From Arctopsyche grandis (taxonomy: Eukaryota; Arthropoda; Insecta; Trichoptera; Hydropsychidae): 64,000 nt of DNA. The notes below the pieces were generated by a model. The model was not told the origin of the DNA. It did no database searches and saw nothing but the letters and a program-made list of their open reading frames with translations. Below, in pieces: positions 43,556-50,715 of the stretch; position 1 is the stretch's first letter, and every line of letters starts with the position of its first letter. The position numbers were made by a program, and so were the translations under genes. The stretch lies in contig NC_135364.1 in NCBI RefSeq assembly GCF_051622035.1, forward strand, positions 62,001-126,000. The letters are read 5' to 3'.

Positions 43556-45153
43556 CTAGACTTACTATCACCGAAATCAAAGAATTGGAGATTTTAAAAT
43601 TTAAACAAAACTTGCTTACCTCACCAAACCTTGTCCAACCTAACCTAACCATCACCGAAATCAAAGAATTTGACATTGCAAAAATGCACTCGAAACTCGC
43701 TTAACTCACCAAACCTAACCCAACCTAACCTTACCATCACCGAAATCAAAGAATTCGACATTGCAAAAATCTACACAAAACTCGCTTACCTCACTAAACC
43801 TAACCCAACCTAACCTAACCATCACCGAAATCAAAGAATTAGACAATGCAAAAATATACACAAAACTCGCTAACCTCACCAAACCTAACCCAACCTAGCC
43901 TAACTATCACCGAAATCAAAGAATTCGACAATGCAAAAATATACACAAAACCCGCTAACCTCACCAAACCTAACCCAACCTAACCTAACAAACACCAAAA
44001 TCAAAGAATTCGACAATGCAAAAATATACACAAAACTCGCTAACCTAACCAAACCTACCCCAACCTAGCCTAACTATCACTGAAATAACCTTACCAAACC
44101 TATCCCAACCTAACCTAACCAACACCGAAATCAAAGAATTCGACAATGCAAAAATATACACAAAACTCGCTAACCTAACCAAACCTCACCCAACCTAGAC
44201 TAACTATCACCGAAAGCAAAGAATTCGACAATGCAAAAATATACACAAAACTCGCTAACCTCACCAAACCTAACCCAACCTAGTCTTACTTTCACCGAAA
44301 TCAAAGAATTCGACAATGCAAAAATATACACAAAACTCGCTAACCTAACCAAACCTCACCCAACCTAGACTAACTATCACCGAAATCAAAGAATTGGAGA
44401 TTTTAAAATTTAAACAAAACTTGCTTACCTCACCAAACCTTGTCCAACCTAACCTAACCATCACCGAAATCAAAGAATTCGACATTGCAAAAATATACAC
44501 AAAACTCGCTTACCTCACTAAACCTAACCCAACCAAACCTAACCATCACCGAAATCAAAGAATTCGACATTGCAAAAATTTACACAAAACTCGCTTACCT
44601 CACCAAACCTAACCCAACCTAGCCTAACTATCACCGAAATTAAAGAATTCGACAATGCAAAAATAAACACAAAACCCGCTAACCTCACCATACCTATCCC
44701 AACCTAACCTAACCATCACCGAAATCAAAGAATTCGAGATTGCAAAAATATACACAAAACTCGCTTACCTCACCAAACCTAACCCAACCTAGCCTAACTA
44801 TCACCGAAATAACCTTATTAAACCTATCCCAACCTAACCTAACCAACACCGAAATCAAAGAATTCGACAATGCAAAAATATACACAAAACTCGCTAACCT
44901 AACCAAAACTCACCCAACCTAGACTAACTATCACCGAAATCAAAGAATTCGACAATGCAAAAATATACACAAAACTCGCTAACCTCACCAAACCTAACCC
45001 AACCTAGTCTTACTTTCACCGAAATCAAAGAATTCGACAATGCAAAAATATACACAAAACCCGCTAACTTCACCAAACCTAACCCAACCTAACCTAACCA
45101 TCACCGAAATCAAAGAATTCGAGATTTTAAAATTAAAACAAAACTCGCTTACC
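43556..45153 (+). repeat. Satellite segment directly left of the retrotransposon
   Basis: Ordinary satellite monomers that match 54691-56125 on the far side of the element at an offset of 11135 up to about 44990. From there to the insertion point the match continues at an offset of 11604, so six monomers' worth (469 bp = 4 x 85 + 84 + 45) is missing here relative to the right-hand copy. The segment ends inside an 84-bp GAATTCGAG-type monomer at the retrotransposon tail. Confidence 0.75.
45140..45153. repeat. Target-site duplication, left copy
   Basis: AAAACTCGCTTACC, the satellite sequence directly next to the poly(T) run. The identical 14 bases follow the other end of the element at 50702-50715. 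A T or A at either edge is ambiguous, so the true length is 14 or 15 bp. A 14-bp duplication is also the known size for R1 in 28S rDNA. Confidence 0.9.
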
Positions 45154-45175
45154 TTTTTTTTTTTTTTTTTTTTTT
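45154..45175 (-). other. Poly(A) tail of the retrotransposon
   Basis: A run of 22 T on the plus strand, hence A22 at the 3' end of the element. It directly abuts the left target duplication, so the plus strand reads GCTTACC followed by the T run, as expected if the nicked plus strand primed first-strand synthesis on the poly(A) tail. The outermost T may belong to the target. Confidence 0.93.
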
Positions 45176-45322
45176 ATCGTCGGAGGTGGGGAATCTTCCA
45201 AAGACATCCTCCAGCCCGAACTGGAGGATAGTGTCGGATTTTTACCGACTAAACCCCACCCCCTTGACTCCCCTGCTCCCCGGACACATTTTCATGTTTT
45301 GCTTCGGGAAAGCAGTTTTGTC
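45176..45322 (-). other. Retrotransposon 3' UTR
   Basis: The 147 bases between the ORF2 stop (TAA at 45325-45323) and the poly(A) tail. The half nearest the tail can fold into a branched structure (separate entry). The half nearest ORF2 has a run of C on the plus strand and a small inverted repeat, TGCTT-CGGGA-AAGCA, at 45300-45314. In R2 and SART elements the 3' UTR is bound by the element's own reverse transcriptase; a similar role here is inference. Confidence 0.75.
45185..45260 (-). other. Three-stem RNA fold in the 3' UTR
   Basis: Three perfect stems nest without crossing. The outer stem pairs GGTGGGG at 45185-45191 with CCCCACC at 45254-45260. Inside it, a 9-bp stem pairs 45206-45214 with 45221-45229 (ATCCTCCAG with CTGGAGGAT); in the RNA sense its 6-base loop reads UUCGGG. 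A second inner stem pairs GTCGG at 45233-45237 with CCGAC at 45245-45249 around a 7-base loop. The result is a three-way junction close to the poly(A) tail. Pairing is read from the sequence; no folding energy was computed. Confidence 0.6.
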
Positions 45323-48301
45323 TTAGCCATTTATGGCTCTTCCTTCGAGTTCTCGGGTTCTTTCTGCTTCTTCTTTATTTTTCATTATCATCGAAGCAAA
45401 TGCTTCCCACGCTGACCAGGCAGTTGCGCTATCCAGTATGACGAAGATTATGTTTATCGGCGTCAGGTGTTCTACGCCGATTACAGTTCTGAATGTTCTT
45501 CTGTCGTCTTCCCATGCTGGACAATCAAAGGTTGTGTGGGCCGCGTCGTCTTTCTCGTTTTCACAGTGGTGGCACTTCGGAGTTGTTTCCTTTCCTATTT
45601 TGTATAGGTAGGTCCCGAAGCACCCGTGACCTGTGAGTATTTGGGTCGTGTGGTGATTCAGTTCGCCGTGCTTTCTTTGGCACCACGCTTTTAGGTCTCC
45701 GATGAGATGGTGTGTCCATCGACCTTTTTCTGAGTTGTTCCATCTGTCTTGCCATTTGATCATCGTTGTCTCTCTGGCTGCACTCTTCTTTTCACCTCTG
45801 TAGATCGCTTGTCGTTCTAGAGCGAGTAAGTCGATCGGTGGAATGGCGCACAACACCAGGATGGCATCTTCAGATACTGTACGGTATGCTGCTGCGACTC
45901 TTAATGCAGCTCTTCTTTGTACTCTAGCGAGGCTGAGCCTCGTCCTCTCAACCTTTGTTTTTTCCGCCCAAATCGGAGCACCGTACAGGAGGACTGAGTG
46001 TACTACTTCACAGTATAGTTTTCTTCTCCTCTGTTTCGGTCCACCGATGTTGGGCATCAGTCTGGCGAGGTCTTCTGCTATTTGGGCCGCCCTAGCTCCC
46101 GCTTTTTCCGCATGTTTTGCAAAGCGTAGTTTGTCATCTAACTGCACTCCCAAATACCGCAGTGATCTGCTGAACGTCACCTCAAAACCGTTGACTGTTA
46201 TTTGAGGAGGCAGCAGCTTTCTACGTCTTGTGAAGAATACAGCTTCGGTTTTCTGGACGGCGAGCTCCAAGCCCGCATCCACGAGCCATTTTTTAACCCT
46301 TCTTATGGCTTCTTCGCTTCTTAGGCGTAAAGATGTTGTGTTCTTTGCGGTGACAAGCAACGCGACATCGTCAGCAAAGGCGACCAGGCTCGTTTCATCT
46401 GGCATTGGGATCTTCAACAAGCCGTCGTACATTACATTCCAAAGCGCCGGGCCCAGGACCGATCCCTGTGGTACGCCCGCAGTGACTGATCGTTCGTATT
46501 TTTTGCCCATGCATTCATACAGAAGGATTCTGTCCGAAAAATAGCTCTCGATCATCTTGATAAGTTTTTCCGGAGCATTGATAGTGACTAATGCATCGAG
46601 AGTCCTTCCCCAGTTGGCAGTGTTGAATGCATTTTTTATGTCGAGCGCGATCATCACAACATGTTTGCTCGCCTTGACGCTCCCACGCCATGCAAGTCTT
46701 ACGGTGTTTACGACTTCACTGATCGCGTCAATAGTTGAGCGACCGGGTCGAAATCCAAATTGCTGCGATGACAGTCCTGTGTCGCTGTTTTCTAGCTGTT
46801 GTTGTAGTCGCTGTAGGAGAAGTCTCTCTAGTAACTTTCCTACCCCGTCAAGTAGGCAGAGTGGCCTGTATGATGAAGGTCCTGGTGGGCCTCCCTTTCC
46901 TTTTGAAATCAGCACGAGTTTTTGTCTTTTCCATGGTTTTGGAAAGGTTCCTTCCGACAGACAAGCATTGAAGGTCGTCAACAGCAACGCAGGATCGCTC
47001 AAGGCAATTCTTTTAATAACTGCGTTTGGAATGCAGTCCGGTCCCGGCGCCTTTTCAATATTTATTCGTTTGGCGGCTGCTACGACTTCTTCCTCCGTGA
47101 AAATCGGCATCTCATCACCAGTACTGCTCGCCGATCGTCTTTCCATCACTGGGTGTTGCGGAAAGAGGCCATCTATGACCAATTCAAGACTCGCCTTATT
47201 TTCAAGATATGGATCGACAGTTCCAATTCGGAGCTTTTTCCTTATGATCTTATATGGGCTCCCCCACGGATTCACATCAATCGATTTGCAGAGCTCTTTC
47301 CAGCATCTCTCTTTACTTTCTTTTATAGCTTTTCGTAAAGCTATCCTGGCTTCTTGATATTTCACTCTGTGCTGTTCATTGCTTGACCGTCGTTGTGCTC
47401 GGCGTCTGCAGGTTAAGCACTCGCGGCGAAGTATGGCGATGTTTTCGGTCCACCAGAAGACCGGGCGCCTCTTTTTACCTCCGCGTCTCGGCATCGATGC
47501 GTCGCAGCTCTCACTCAATAGGTCATTTAATGAGTTGGCAATGTCTTCGGCTCCAACCCCGCTGCTTGCGACGTCAGTCACTTTTGATCTTAGTTCTGCA
47601 ACGGCTTCGTCCAAAGCTACGATGTCCAGCTTTCGAGCTCCCCAGCCAGAACTAGAAGGTAACATTTGTGGCCCGGCGAGGCGATCTTCCAACTCGAAGC
47701 CAATGTAGCGATGGTCGCTGTGAGAGTAGCTGTCAAGCACTTGCCATTTTCGGATCCTGCCAATTATTGTTTCACCTGCAAATGTGACATCGATGACCGA
47801 TCCGGTGCTGCCCCGAACGAACGTGTAAGCACTTCCTACGTTGGCCGCATGCAGATGTAAATGCGATGCCATTTCAGAGAGTAAAATACCTCTGCGATCC
47901 GTTTTTTGAGAGCCCCACTCTGGAGCTTTTGAGTTAAAATCTCCGGCAACGACAACAGGTAAGGTCGATGTTCTCACGTCATCTTCAAGGCAGACGAGAT
48001 CTCTCTTGAACTCCTCTATTGTTGCACTAGGAGAAAAATAGCAGCTATAGAACCTCACTCCCCTCATCTCCACCCACGTCCAGCCTTGGACGCCAATTGA
48101 AACAGCATTCGTGATTCGCAGGTGGGCAGTTGGTGTGTAGATTGCAGATCTTGAGCTTGCATCCGAATACCATCGATGAGGAATGTTGCGGTACTGTTCA
48201 GACACAATCACGAGGTCCGCTCGCCGCTCCTCTGCTGTCTGTATCATCACATCCTGCGCCGCCTGGCATCCATTCAGATTGATCTGGAGTATGCGGATCA
48301 T
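45323..48301 (-). CDS. ORF2: endonuclease-reverse transcriptase
   Basis: A 992-residue polyprotein that nicks target DNA and copies element RNA in place. The APE-like endonuclease fills roughly residues 1-205: QINLN (6-10), E35, GDFN (120-123), D171 and SDH (195-197), which together supply the usual catalytic set. The reverse transcriptase spans about 400-720: fingers motif around 460-495 (LVLISKGKG, YRPLCLLDG), motif A aspartate D554 in LDIKNAFN, GVPQGSVLGP at 609-618, and the catalytic FADD at 642-645. A CCHC motif lies near the C-terminus (C910, C913, H922, C927), followed by PAW, as in R1-clade proteins. Length is normal for the clade. It starts with ATG inside the ORF1 stop (ATGA), with A at -3, suggesting translation by reinitiation after ORF1. 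There is no frameshift or internal stop. The long plus-strand frames here are shadows. Confidence 0.95.
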   Translation of the reverse strand: MIRILQINLNGCQAAQDVMIQTAEERRADLVIVSEQYRNIPHRWYSDASSRSAIYTPTAHLRITNAVSIGVQGWTWVEMRGVRFYSCYFSPSATIEEFKRDLVCLEDDVRTSTLPVVVAGDFNSKAPEWGSQKTDRRGILLSEMASHLHLHAANVGSAYTFVRGSTGSVIDVTFAGETIIGRIRKWQVLDSYSHSDHRYIGFELEDRLAGPQMLPSSSGWGARKLDIVALDEAVAELRSKVTDVASSGVGAEDIANSLNDLLSESCDASMPRRGGKKRRPVFWWTENIAILRRECLTCRRRAQRRSSNEQHRVKYQEARIALRKAIKESKERCWKELCKSIDVNPWGSPYKIIRKKLRIGTVDPYLENKASLELVIDGLFPQHPVMERRSASSTGDEMPIFTEEEVVAAAKRINIEKAPGPDCIPNAVIKRIALSDPALLLTTFNACLSEGTFPKPWKRQKLVLISKGKGGPPGPSSYRPLCLLDGVGKLLERLLLQRLQQQLENSDTGLSSQQFGFRPGRSTIDAISEVVNTVRLAWRGSVKASKHVVMIALDIKNAFNTANWGRTLDALVTINAPEKLIKMIESYFSDRILLYECMGKKYERSVTAGVPQGSVLGPALWNVMYDGLLKIPMPDETSLVAFADDVALLVTAKNTTSLRLRSEEAIRRVKKWLVDAGLELAVQKTEAVFFTRRRKLLPPQITVNGFEVTFSRSLRYLGVQLDDKLRFAKHAEKAGARAAQIAEDLARLMPNIGGPKQRRRKLYCEVVHSVLLYGAPIWAEKTKVERTRLSLARVQRRAALRVAAAYRTVSEDAILVLCAIPPIDLLALERQAIYRGEKKSAARETTMIKWQDRWNNSEKGRWTHHLIGDLKAWCQRKHGELNHHTTQILTGHGCFGTYLYKIGKETTPKCHHCENEKDDAAHTTFDCPAWEDDRRTFRTVIGVEHLTPINIIFVILDSATAWSAWEAFASMIMKNKEEAERTRELEGRAING
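48298..48301 (-). promoter_or_regulatory. ATGA stop-start overlap of ORF1 and ORF2
   Basis: On the minus strand ATGA holds both the ORF2 start (ATG) and the ORF1 stop (TGA), a -1 frame relation. Comparable stop-start overlaps in SART1 support ORF2 translation by termination-reinitiation. This arrangement would set a low ORF2 to ORF1 protein ratio from one transcript. Confidence 0.8.
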
Positions 48302-49503
48302 TGTTGTGTTCGTCCTTTCAGAGCAGTCCGGAGGGCTGCACAGCTTCGACTACCAGTCTGATGACCGCTGCTTATTTTTTCTCCTTCACAAATGCTGCAG
48401 TGTGGGTCGTTCTTACAAATCACAGCTTTATGGCCTTCCTGGCCGCACTTGTTGCATTCTTTGCTTCTGTCTTGTTTGCTGGCGCATTCTACCGCAATGT
48501 GTCCGAATCCCCGACACCTAAAGCATCTTATTATATGGACTCGGGGCCTCAAACGACAATTGACCCATCCGATTCGAATTCTTCCGGCCTTAATCAATTC
48601 AGTGGCATCGTCTCTCGGGAGTTTGACCATCGCAATCTGAGTGCCTCCATAAGCCGGTTTGAACGTGATCAATCGCGCATTTCTCACCACATGTGGTGAA
48701 GCGCTTGCTAATGCCTCCATCAATTCTGTCTCATCCGTGGCCCCATCGATGTCCCGTATTTCAATGACGACTCCAGGGACGAGCTTCTTCACAGTCGCAC
48801 CATTGCCCAGAATCGCGGAAATCGCACCCATTAGCTCTTCCGTTTTTGTTGTTCCTTTTTGCATTTTTATAAGAACTTCTCCACCCTTTGTTTGACGAAT
48901 AGCGGCAACATCTACATTCTCCATTGGAATTTCTTTTCTGATTTTCTTTAAGGTGTCTGCATATGTCACCGTGCCGTCTGACTTTATTGTTATAGCCTCA
49001 TTTCTGGGGCCTGGTGGAAATCGCGCATATCGATCTTGAAAGCTATTTTCAATGTTTTGCTGACGCCGATCGTTGTTGTTGTTGGTGTTCTTTGTATCAT
49101 TTGTTCTTTTATTCTTTTTATTCCGCCTTCTTTTTGACCTTACTTCTTTCCAGGAATCCTCTTTTGGTTGATCTAGTGAGGATGCCGAGTCCATGATTGC
49201 GGGATTTTCCGGTATTAAAGCATTTGGAGGATTCTTTAAAACATCGCTCGAGGTGGGATTGAGTTCTATTAGTGTTTTAGTTTGTAATCTATGCTTTAAC
49301 AGGTCTAGTTTTATGTCTTTATATGTATTAAAGGCTATCATTGCCTCTTCAATTCCATCCTTGATTGGAACGTAGGTATTTTTACGTATTTTGCTATTGA
49401 GATCAATTAGAATTAATTCTAATTTGTGGAATACCTTCTGCTCGAGAGCTTCTTTAGCAGTAATCTCACACATTTCCAAAGATATGCTAGCCATTGATGT
49501 CAT
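48298..49503 (-). CDS. ORF1: Gag-like RNA-binding protein with three CCHC knuckles
   Basis: A 401-residue protein from the first ATG of the frame (A at -3). The open frame runs 23 codons further upstream, to a GTG just after an in-frame TAA, but a eukaryotic start there is unlikely. The N-terminal third is hydrophilic and probably helical. A strongly basic stretch at about 122-133 (RSKRRRNKKNKR) resembles a nuclear localisation signal and is followed by an Asn-rich tract. Residues about 195-320 look like the conserved central domain of R1-clade ORF1 proteins. Three zinc knuckles close the protein: C327-C330-H335-C340, C350-C353-H358-C363, and a longer one, C369-C372-H381-C388. In this clade ORF1 binds the element RNA and, in TRAS and SART, carries it to telomeres; that role is inferred here. 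The TGA stop overlaps the ORF2 ATG by four bases. Confidence 0.92.
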   Translation of the reverse strand: MTSMASISLEMCEITAKEALEQKVFHKLELILIDLNSKIRKNTYVPIKDGIEEAMIAFNTYKDIKLDLLKHRLQTKTLIELNPTSSDVLKNPPNALIPENPAIMDSASSLDQPKEDSWKEVRSKRRRNKKNKRTNDTKNTNNNNDRRQQNIENSFQDRYARFPPGPRNEAITIKSDGTVTYADTLKKIRKEIPMENVDVAAIRQTKGGEVLIKMQKGTTKTEELMGAISAILGNGATVKKLVPGVVIEIRDIDGATDETELMEALASASPHVVRNARLITFKPAYGGTQIAMVKLPRDDATELIKAGRIRIGWVNCRLRPRVHIIRCFRCRGFGHIAVECASKQDRSKECNKCGQEGHKAVICKNDPHCSICEGEKISSGHQTGSRSCAALRTALKGRTQQ

Positions 49504-49528
49504 TATTCCAATTTCTCCGACTAAAAAG

Positions 49529-50470
49529 TTCACCGTGATCGTTAATTTTTCAATCGGTACGCGCTCGCACACTATTTATTTTGGTCGTTGTTAGTGGTAC
49601 TTTGATCTGCCGTAATCGCAACAAGTCGTTAGCAACGTAGTTGTTATTGTTATTAATGAGCTGTTGTAAGACGTTTATGTTGTGATGGACACTTTAACAC
49701 TAACTTTGTCTCTTGTCTCTAGTCAACAGTGTTACGATTCACCGTGGGTGTGTGTAAATGATAGTAATTCGAGTTTTTCAAAGCAATGTGTCTAATTCGT
49801 TTGCCGAATCCAATCTAACCAATGCAAAAATTCACCGTTGCCGTTTATTATTTATACAGCACACACATGCGCATTGGTCATATTTAATGTTATTTCGTTT
49901 TGCAGCAAGCGCATAAAGCCGTTAGCAACGTAGTTGTTGTTGGTAACGATAAGTTTTCCTTAGCCACCTGTATTGTGCTGAGGAAATGAAACCCAAATCT
50001 GTCTCTTGCCTCCAATTCCAGCTATAAATTAGAAAAGTTGAAGTGCTTTTGTGCAATATGTAAAACGAATCCAATCCTTCCGATACAACGTTCACCGTTG
50101 TCGTTGATTTTTCAATCGGCACTCGATTGCACTGTTAAAAAACAGCTGTTAGCAACACAATTGTTATCGATGCCTTTTTGTTGGGCGTTTGTGTTGTGAT
50201 TGAGATGTGAACGCCAACTATGCCTTTTAGCACCAGTTGACAGTCCCAAAATTCACCGCGACGATAATGAAATAAACTTGATTGCTTCCATGCAACGTCT
50301 TCTATGTATTCGATGTGATCGCAGATTGCAATTTTTTCGACGCAAAGTTCTTCGTAGCCGTTGGTTTTTATTTACTTTTTTTTTTTTGAACACGCGCATG
50401 CGCAATGCTTCACTTGTTCGGAGTTAGTGGTATTACGATCAACCGCAAGCGTAGCCAGCTGTAAACAAGG
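49529..50470 (-). repeat. Four diverged tandem repeats in the 5' UTR
   Basis: An anchor related to TTCACCGTTGTCGTTGATTT occurs at 49529, 49831, 50091 and, more diverged, 50348; spacing is 302, 260 and 257 bp. Each anchor is preceded by a CGAATCCAAT-type segment and followed by a block containing GCACAC or GCGCATGCGC and then, in most copies, GTTAGCAACGTAGTTGTT (49627, 49920, 50147). The copy nearest ORF1 runs into its leader, which is why the leader's PIEKLTITVN reading recurs as PIEKSTTTVN at the 50091 copy. Some copies are shortened. Confidence 0.7.
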
Positions 50471-50667
50471 TTAGCGTATCTATGCAACGTAACGGATTTT
50501 TAATGAAAACTTACCTCGATTCCTTACCTCGTCTGGAGCTGATGCAGATGCTATTATAATGCTAATACATTACTTTGGAGTCAATATAGTCCTCTGGACA
50601 CCGCAATGCGACGTTGAAAAGCAGTTGCAGTCAGCTTCAGCAAAAGCAGCAAAGACCGCCGCTATCC

Positions 50668-50701
50668 CGTCCGCTCACCACGGCTGCTCATACCCGACTC
50701 A
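50668..50701 (-). promoter_or_regulatory. Candidate Inr + DPE promoter at the 5' end
   Basis: At the extreme 5' end the minus strand reads TGAGTC, one mismatch from the arthropod initiator TCAGTY, with its A at 50699. Taking that A as +1, GGACG (50672-50668) lies at +28 to +32, fitting the downstream promoter element consensus RGWYV at its required position. TATA-less Inr/DPE promoters at the 5' end are known for Drosophila jockey-type elements. The motifs are short, so a chance match is possible. Confidence 0.4.
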
Positions 50702-50715
50702 AAAACTCGCTTACC
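50702..50715. repeat. Target-site duplication, right copy
   Basis: AAAACTCGCTTACC, identical to 45140-45153, followed by TCACCAATCC, where the interrupted monomer resumes. Joining the left flank to the sequence after this copy restores a monomer arrangement found intact at about 30712-30740 and 56744-56770. Confidence 0.9.

Larger units (their letters stand above)
1..45153. repeat. 85-bp satellite array, left arm
   Basis: Uninterrupted head-to-tail tandem array with no host gene visible. GAATTC sites at 64, 149 and 234 are exactly 85 bp apart, and this spacing persists through the arm. All monomers have the same orientation. The plus strand is very poor in G and rich in A and C. One part of each monomer is a run of CCTAA-like pentamers; the rest is an AT-rich segment with the EcoRI site, then GACAATGC or GACATTGC, then ATATACACAAAA. 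Monomers differ by substitutions and fall into recurring variants (GGATACAC, ATATACATAAAA, GACATCGC, AATGCACTCG) that mark higher-order repeats. Open frames of 60-93 codons on both strands are repeat artefacts: those checked start with TTG or GTG and recur with the monomer variants. Location (subtelomere, pericentromere or other heterochromatin) cannot be read from the sequence. Confidence 0.97.
45154..50701 (-). mobile_element. Full-length R1-clade non-LTR retrotransposon
   Basis: A 5.55-kb insertion that breaks the satellite in mid-monomer. Read on the minus strand it has a 1.2-kb 5' UTR, ORF1, ORF2 overlapping ORF1 by four bases, a 3' UTR of about 147 bp and a 22-base poly(A) tail. A 14-bp target duplication flanks it. 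There are no terminal repeats, which fits target-primed reverse transcription. R1-clade assignment rests on three CCHC knuckles at the end of ORF1, an APE-type endonuclease at the start of ORF2, the reverse transcriptase motifs, and a CCHC motif with H-T-x-F-x-C-P-x-W near the C-terminus; the telomere-specific TRAS and SART families share this plan. Both frames are open with all key residues visible, so the copy could be active. Base composition is clearly more balanced than in the satellite. Confidence 0.93.
49504..50701 (-). other. Retrotransposon 5' UTR and internal promoter region
   Basis: About 1.2 kb between the 5' end and the ORF1 ATG, with no convincing coding frame. Most of it is diverged tandem repeats (separate entry). 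The outermost 230 bases (about 50470-50701) are not part of those repeats and contain the candidate start site. An A12 run in the RNA sense (T at 50376-50387) lies inside one repeat. Because the right target duplication abuts 50701, the 5' end appears complete or nearly so. Confidence 0.75.

Noticed and set aside
1..45153. CRISPR-like array, since conserved blocks alternate with variable ones at regular spacing.
   Set aside because: The whole 85-bp unit repeats, including the supposed spacers; there are no cas genes, and the retrotransposon is eukaryotic.
46557..47357. 266-codon plus-strand frame and other plus-strand frames over 45.3-49.6 kb.
   Set aside because: They lie antisense to ORF2 and ORF1, which carry complete families of catalytic and zinc-binding motifs; no recognisable domain is seen in the antisense frames.
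49504..49572. ORF1 starting 23 codons upstream at GTG (49572).
   Set aside because: A GTG start is improbable in a eukaryote. An in-frame TAA lies just upstream, the segment belongs to the 5' UTR repeat, and an ATG with A at -3 follows at 49503.
49922..50122. 66-codon minus-strand frame in the 5' UTR as an extra small gene.
   Set aside because: It starts with GTG, and its first residues only echo the ORF1 leader because both lie in copies of the same 5' UTR repeat.
50376..50387. Second poly(A) tail (T12 on the plus strand) hinting at a nested second insertion.
   Set aside because: No target duplication flanks it, and it lies inside one of the 5' UTR tandem repeats, so it is probably a simple expansion.
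45154..50701. Insertion as an LTR or DNA transposon.
   Set aside because: There are no terminal direct or inverted repeats and no integrase or transposase; the poly(A) tail, APE endonuclease and target duplication fit target-primed reverse transcription.
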